Assembly: GCA_945957305.1 (NCBI GenBank)
Contig: CAMFLN010000132.1
Location: 1 to 7,377 of the forward strand
Length of the DNA: 7,377 bases
Direction: 5' to 3'
Source: an uncultured Planctomycetaceae bacterium
GTDB lineage: Bacteria > Planctomycetota > Planctomycetia > Pirellulales > JACPPG01
Below the pieces are notes generated by a model. That model did no database searches, had not been told where the DNA came from, and saw only the letters and a program-made list of their open reading frames with translations. The position numbers and the translations under genes are program-made. Of this stretch, positions 7,301-7,377 are shown in pieces; within the stretch, counting starts at the first letter, position 1, and each line of letters begins with the position of its first letter.

Positions 7301-7377
7301 CCAGCCAGGGCTCGTACTCGAAGGGGAACATCTCGGCCGAAGTTTCGATGAAAAAATCGAAAGGATTGATCACCGTC
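4299..7377 (-). CDS. Transglutaminase-like plus DUF2126 putative amidoligase, 5' end outside window
   Basis: The frame stays open to the right edge. The first in-window start, GTG at 7373, is almost certainly an internal valine: the preceding codon is Thr, and family members read T-V-I-N-P-F-D-F-F in mid-protein after an N-terminal beta domain of roughly 100 residues. Counting from that valine, a transglutaminase core occupies about 50-175 with the triad Cys94 (GSCRDSAWLLVQ), His143 (TDLHAWTEVYLPG) and Asp159 (IGLDPTSGLL). DUF2126 (annotated by Pfam as putative amidoligase, glutamine-synthetase-like fold) runs from about 238. Its blocks are LTMGGEPTF (241-249), HFGQGKWYPGE (291-301), TALCVEPRAGTLHVF (521-535), VTPDPGVIEV (581-590), GTGGGNHVVLGGP (630-642) and GLVEFRAFEMPPHARM (757-772). 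A beta-rich tail covers about 885-1000. Residues 455-505 form a Pro/Arg-rich, probably flexible linker. The protein presumably makes or rearranges amide bonds in the cytoplasm together with the ATP-grasp partner. It ends in a 4-base overlap with that gene. It resembles Rv2566; the biochemical function is unproven. Confidence 0.93.
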   Translation of the reverse strand, partial: TVINPFDFFIETSAEMFPFEYEPWLARELRPYLEVEPLGPRLESYLKSLGRIRGKTVDVLVDLNQRLQQLISYTIRLEPGVQSCEETLTLCSGSCRDSAWLLVQILRRLGLAARFVSGYLIQLVPDVKALDGPVGAAADFTDLHAWTEVYLPGAGWIGLDPTSGLLTGEGHIPLACSPDPATAAPITGGVDECRTEFSFEMSIERIVEDPRVTKPYTDEEWERIEALGYAVDERLAAGDVRLTMGGEPTFVSIDDMDGAEWNVAAVGPMKRRLSEALVRRLQAQFSPGGFLHFGQGKWYPGESLPRWALACYWRADGEPIWGDPQLIAQEGEKHGHTAKDAEQLAKRIAAHLQVDSEWMVPAYEDPWHYLAKERHLPFNIDPRDSKLEDAEERARLARVFERGLSAVTGYVLPLERQWWQGKPRWRSGPWPVRSDALFLLPGDSPLGLRLPLDALPYVPPAERRGIHPLDPTAPRAPLPAFRARTPQPEIPAGRKREGAGVHEQETLRAANPDVAAADIVRTALCVEPRAGTLHVFLPPVERLEDYLDLVAATEAAAADLKAPVIVEGYPPPHDYRLHHFKVTPDPGVIEVNTPPTRTWDELVRITTTLYEEARLTRLGTEKFAYDGRHTGTGGGNHVVLGGPTPLDSPFLRRPDLLRSLVSYWNNHPSLSYLFSGAFVGPTSQAPRADEGRRDSIYELQLACAQVPDPQGASGFECPPWLVDRIFRNLLVDVTGNTHRAEFCIDKLYSPDSSTGRLGLVEFRAFEMPPHARMSLTQQLLLRALVARFWEQPYVEKLVRWGTTLHDRFLLPYFVQQDFREVIDETRRAGFPLEWDWFRAHFEFRFPMIGTLERDSLQLELRQAIEPWYVLGEEPGGGGTTRYVDSSVERIQVRVRGMTDSRHIVTCNGRRVPLHPTGVEGEFVAAVRYRAWQPPSCLHPTIPVHTPLVFDLVDHWQRRSIAGCTYHVAHPGGRNYTTSPVNSYEAESRRAARFFRMGCTGGQWNVPDEPANPDFPLTLDLRRSTE

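Noticed and set aside
1..7377. Search for tRNA, rRNA, CRISPR arrays and transposase genes
   Set aside because: No cloverleaf-like arms with a CCA context, no regularly spaced direct repeats and no transposase motifs were seen on either strand.

Overview
The window is a GC-rich (roughly 60% by eye) bacterial segment in which every gene I can support lies on the minus strand, so transcription runs from right to left. I infer a Planctomycetota (Pirellulales-like) source from the general look of the proteins, above all the short glycosyltransferase at the left edge. That is an impression from memory and is not proven by the sequence.

From about 7377 down to 809 there is one compact three-gene operon joined by two 4-base ATGA stop/start overlaps. 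The first gene (7377-4299, 5' end outside the window) encodes a transglutaminase-like protease domain fused to a DUF2126 putative amidoligase. The second (4302-1720) fuses a circularly permuted ATP-grasp (DUF404/DUF407 type) to an alpha-E (DUF403) domain. The third (1723-809) is a stand-alone transglutaminase-like protein. This gene set matches a known but poorly characterised bacterial system, for example the Rv2566-Rv2569c region of Mycobacterium tuberculosis. Comparative genomics has predicted it to ligate and trim peptides: an ATP-grasp and a glutamine-synthetase-fold amidoligase would form amide bonds, and papain-fold transglutaminase-like enzymes would cut or exchange them. In some genomes the set sits with the proteasome-like Anbu protein, which is not visible here. 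The substrate and product are unknown.

From 808 to 369 there is a gene-free spacer with several inverted repeats: a terminator-like hairpin at 665-696 abutting a 14-base perfect palindrome (694-707), a bulged two-part stem at 464-500, and smaller hairpins at 444-457 and 739-752. The stop codon of the last operon gene lies inside a motif that resembles an insertion-sequence end (791-811).

From 368 to the left edge is the 5' part of a family-2-like glycosyltransferase. It starts at GTG behind a good Shine-Dalgarno sequence and is cut by the window edge.

No rRNA, tRNA, CRISPR array or complete mobile element was seen. The operon is a recognisable, widely distributed family set and so not new in itself. 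Its biochemical role remains open, and the structured spacer is the least explained part of the window.
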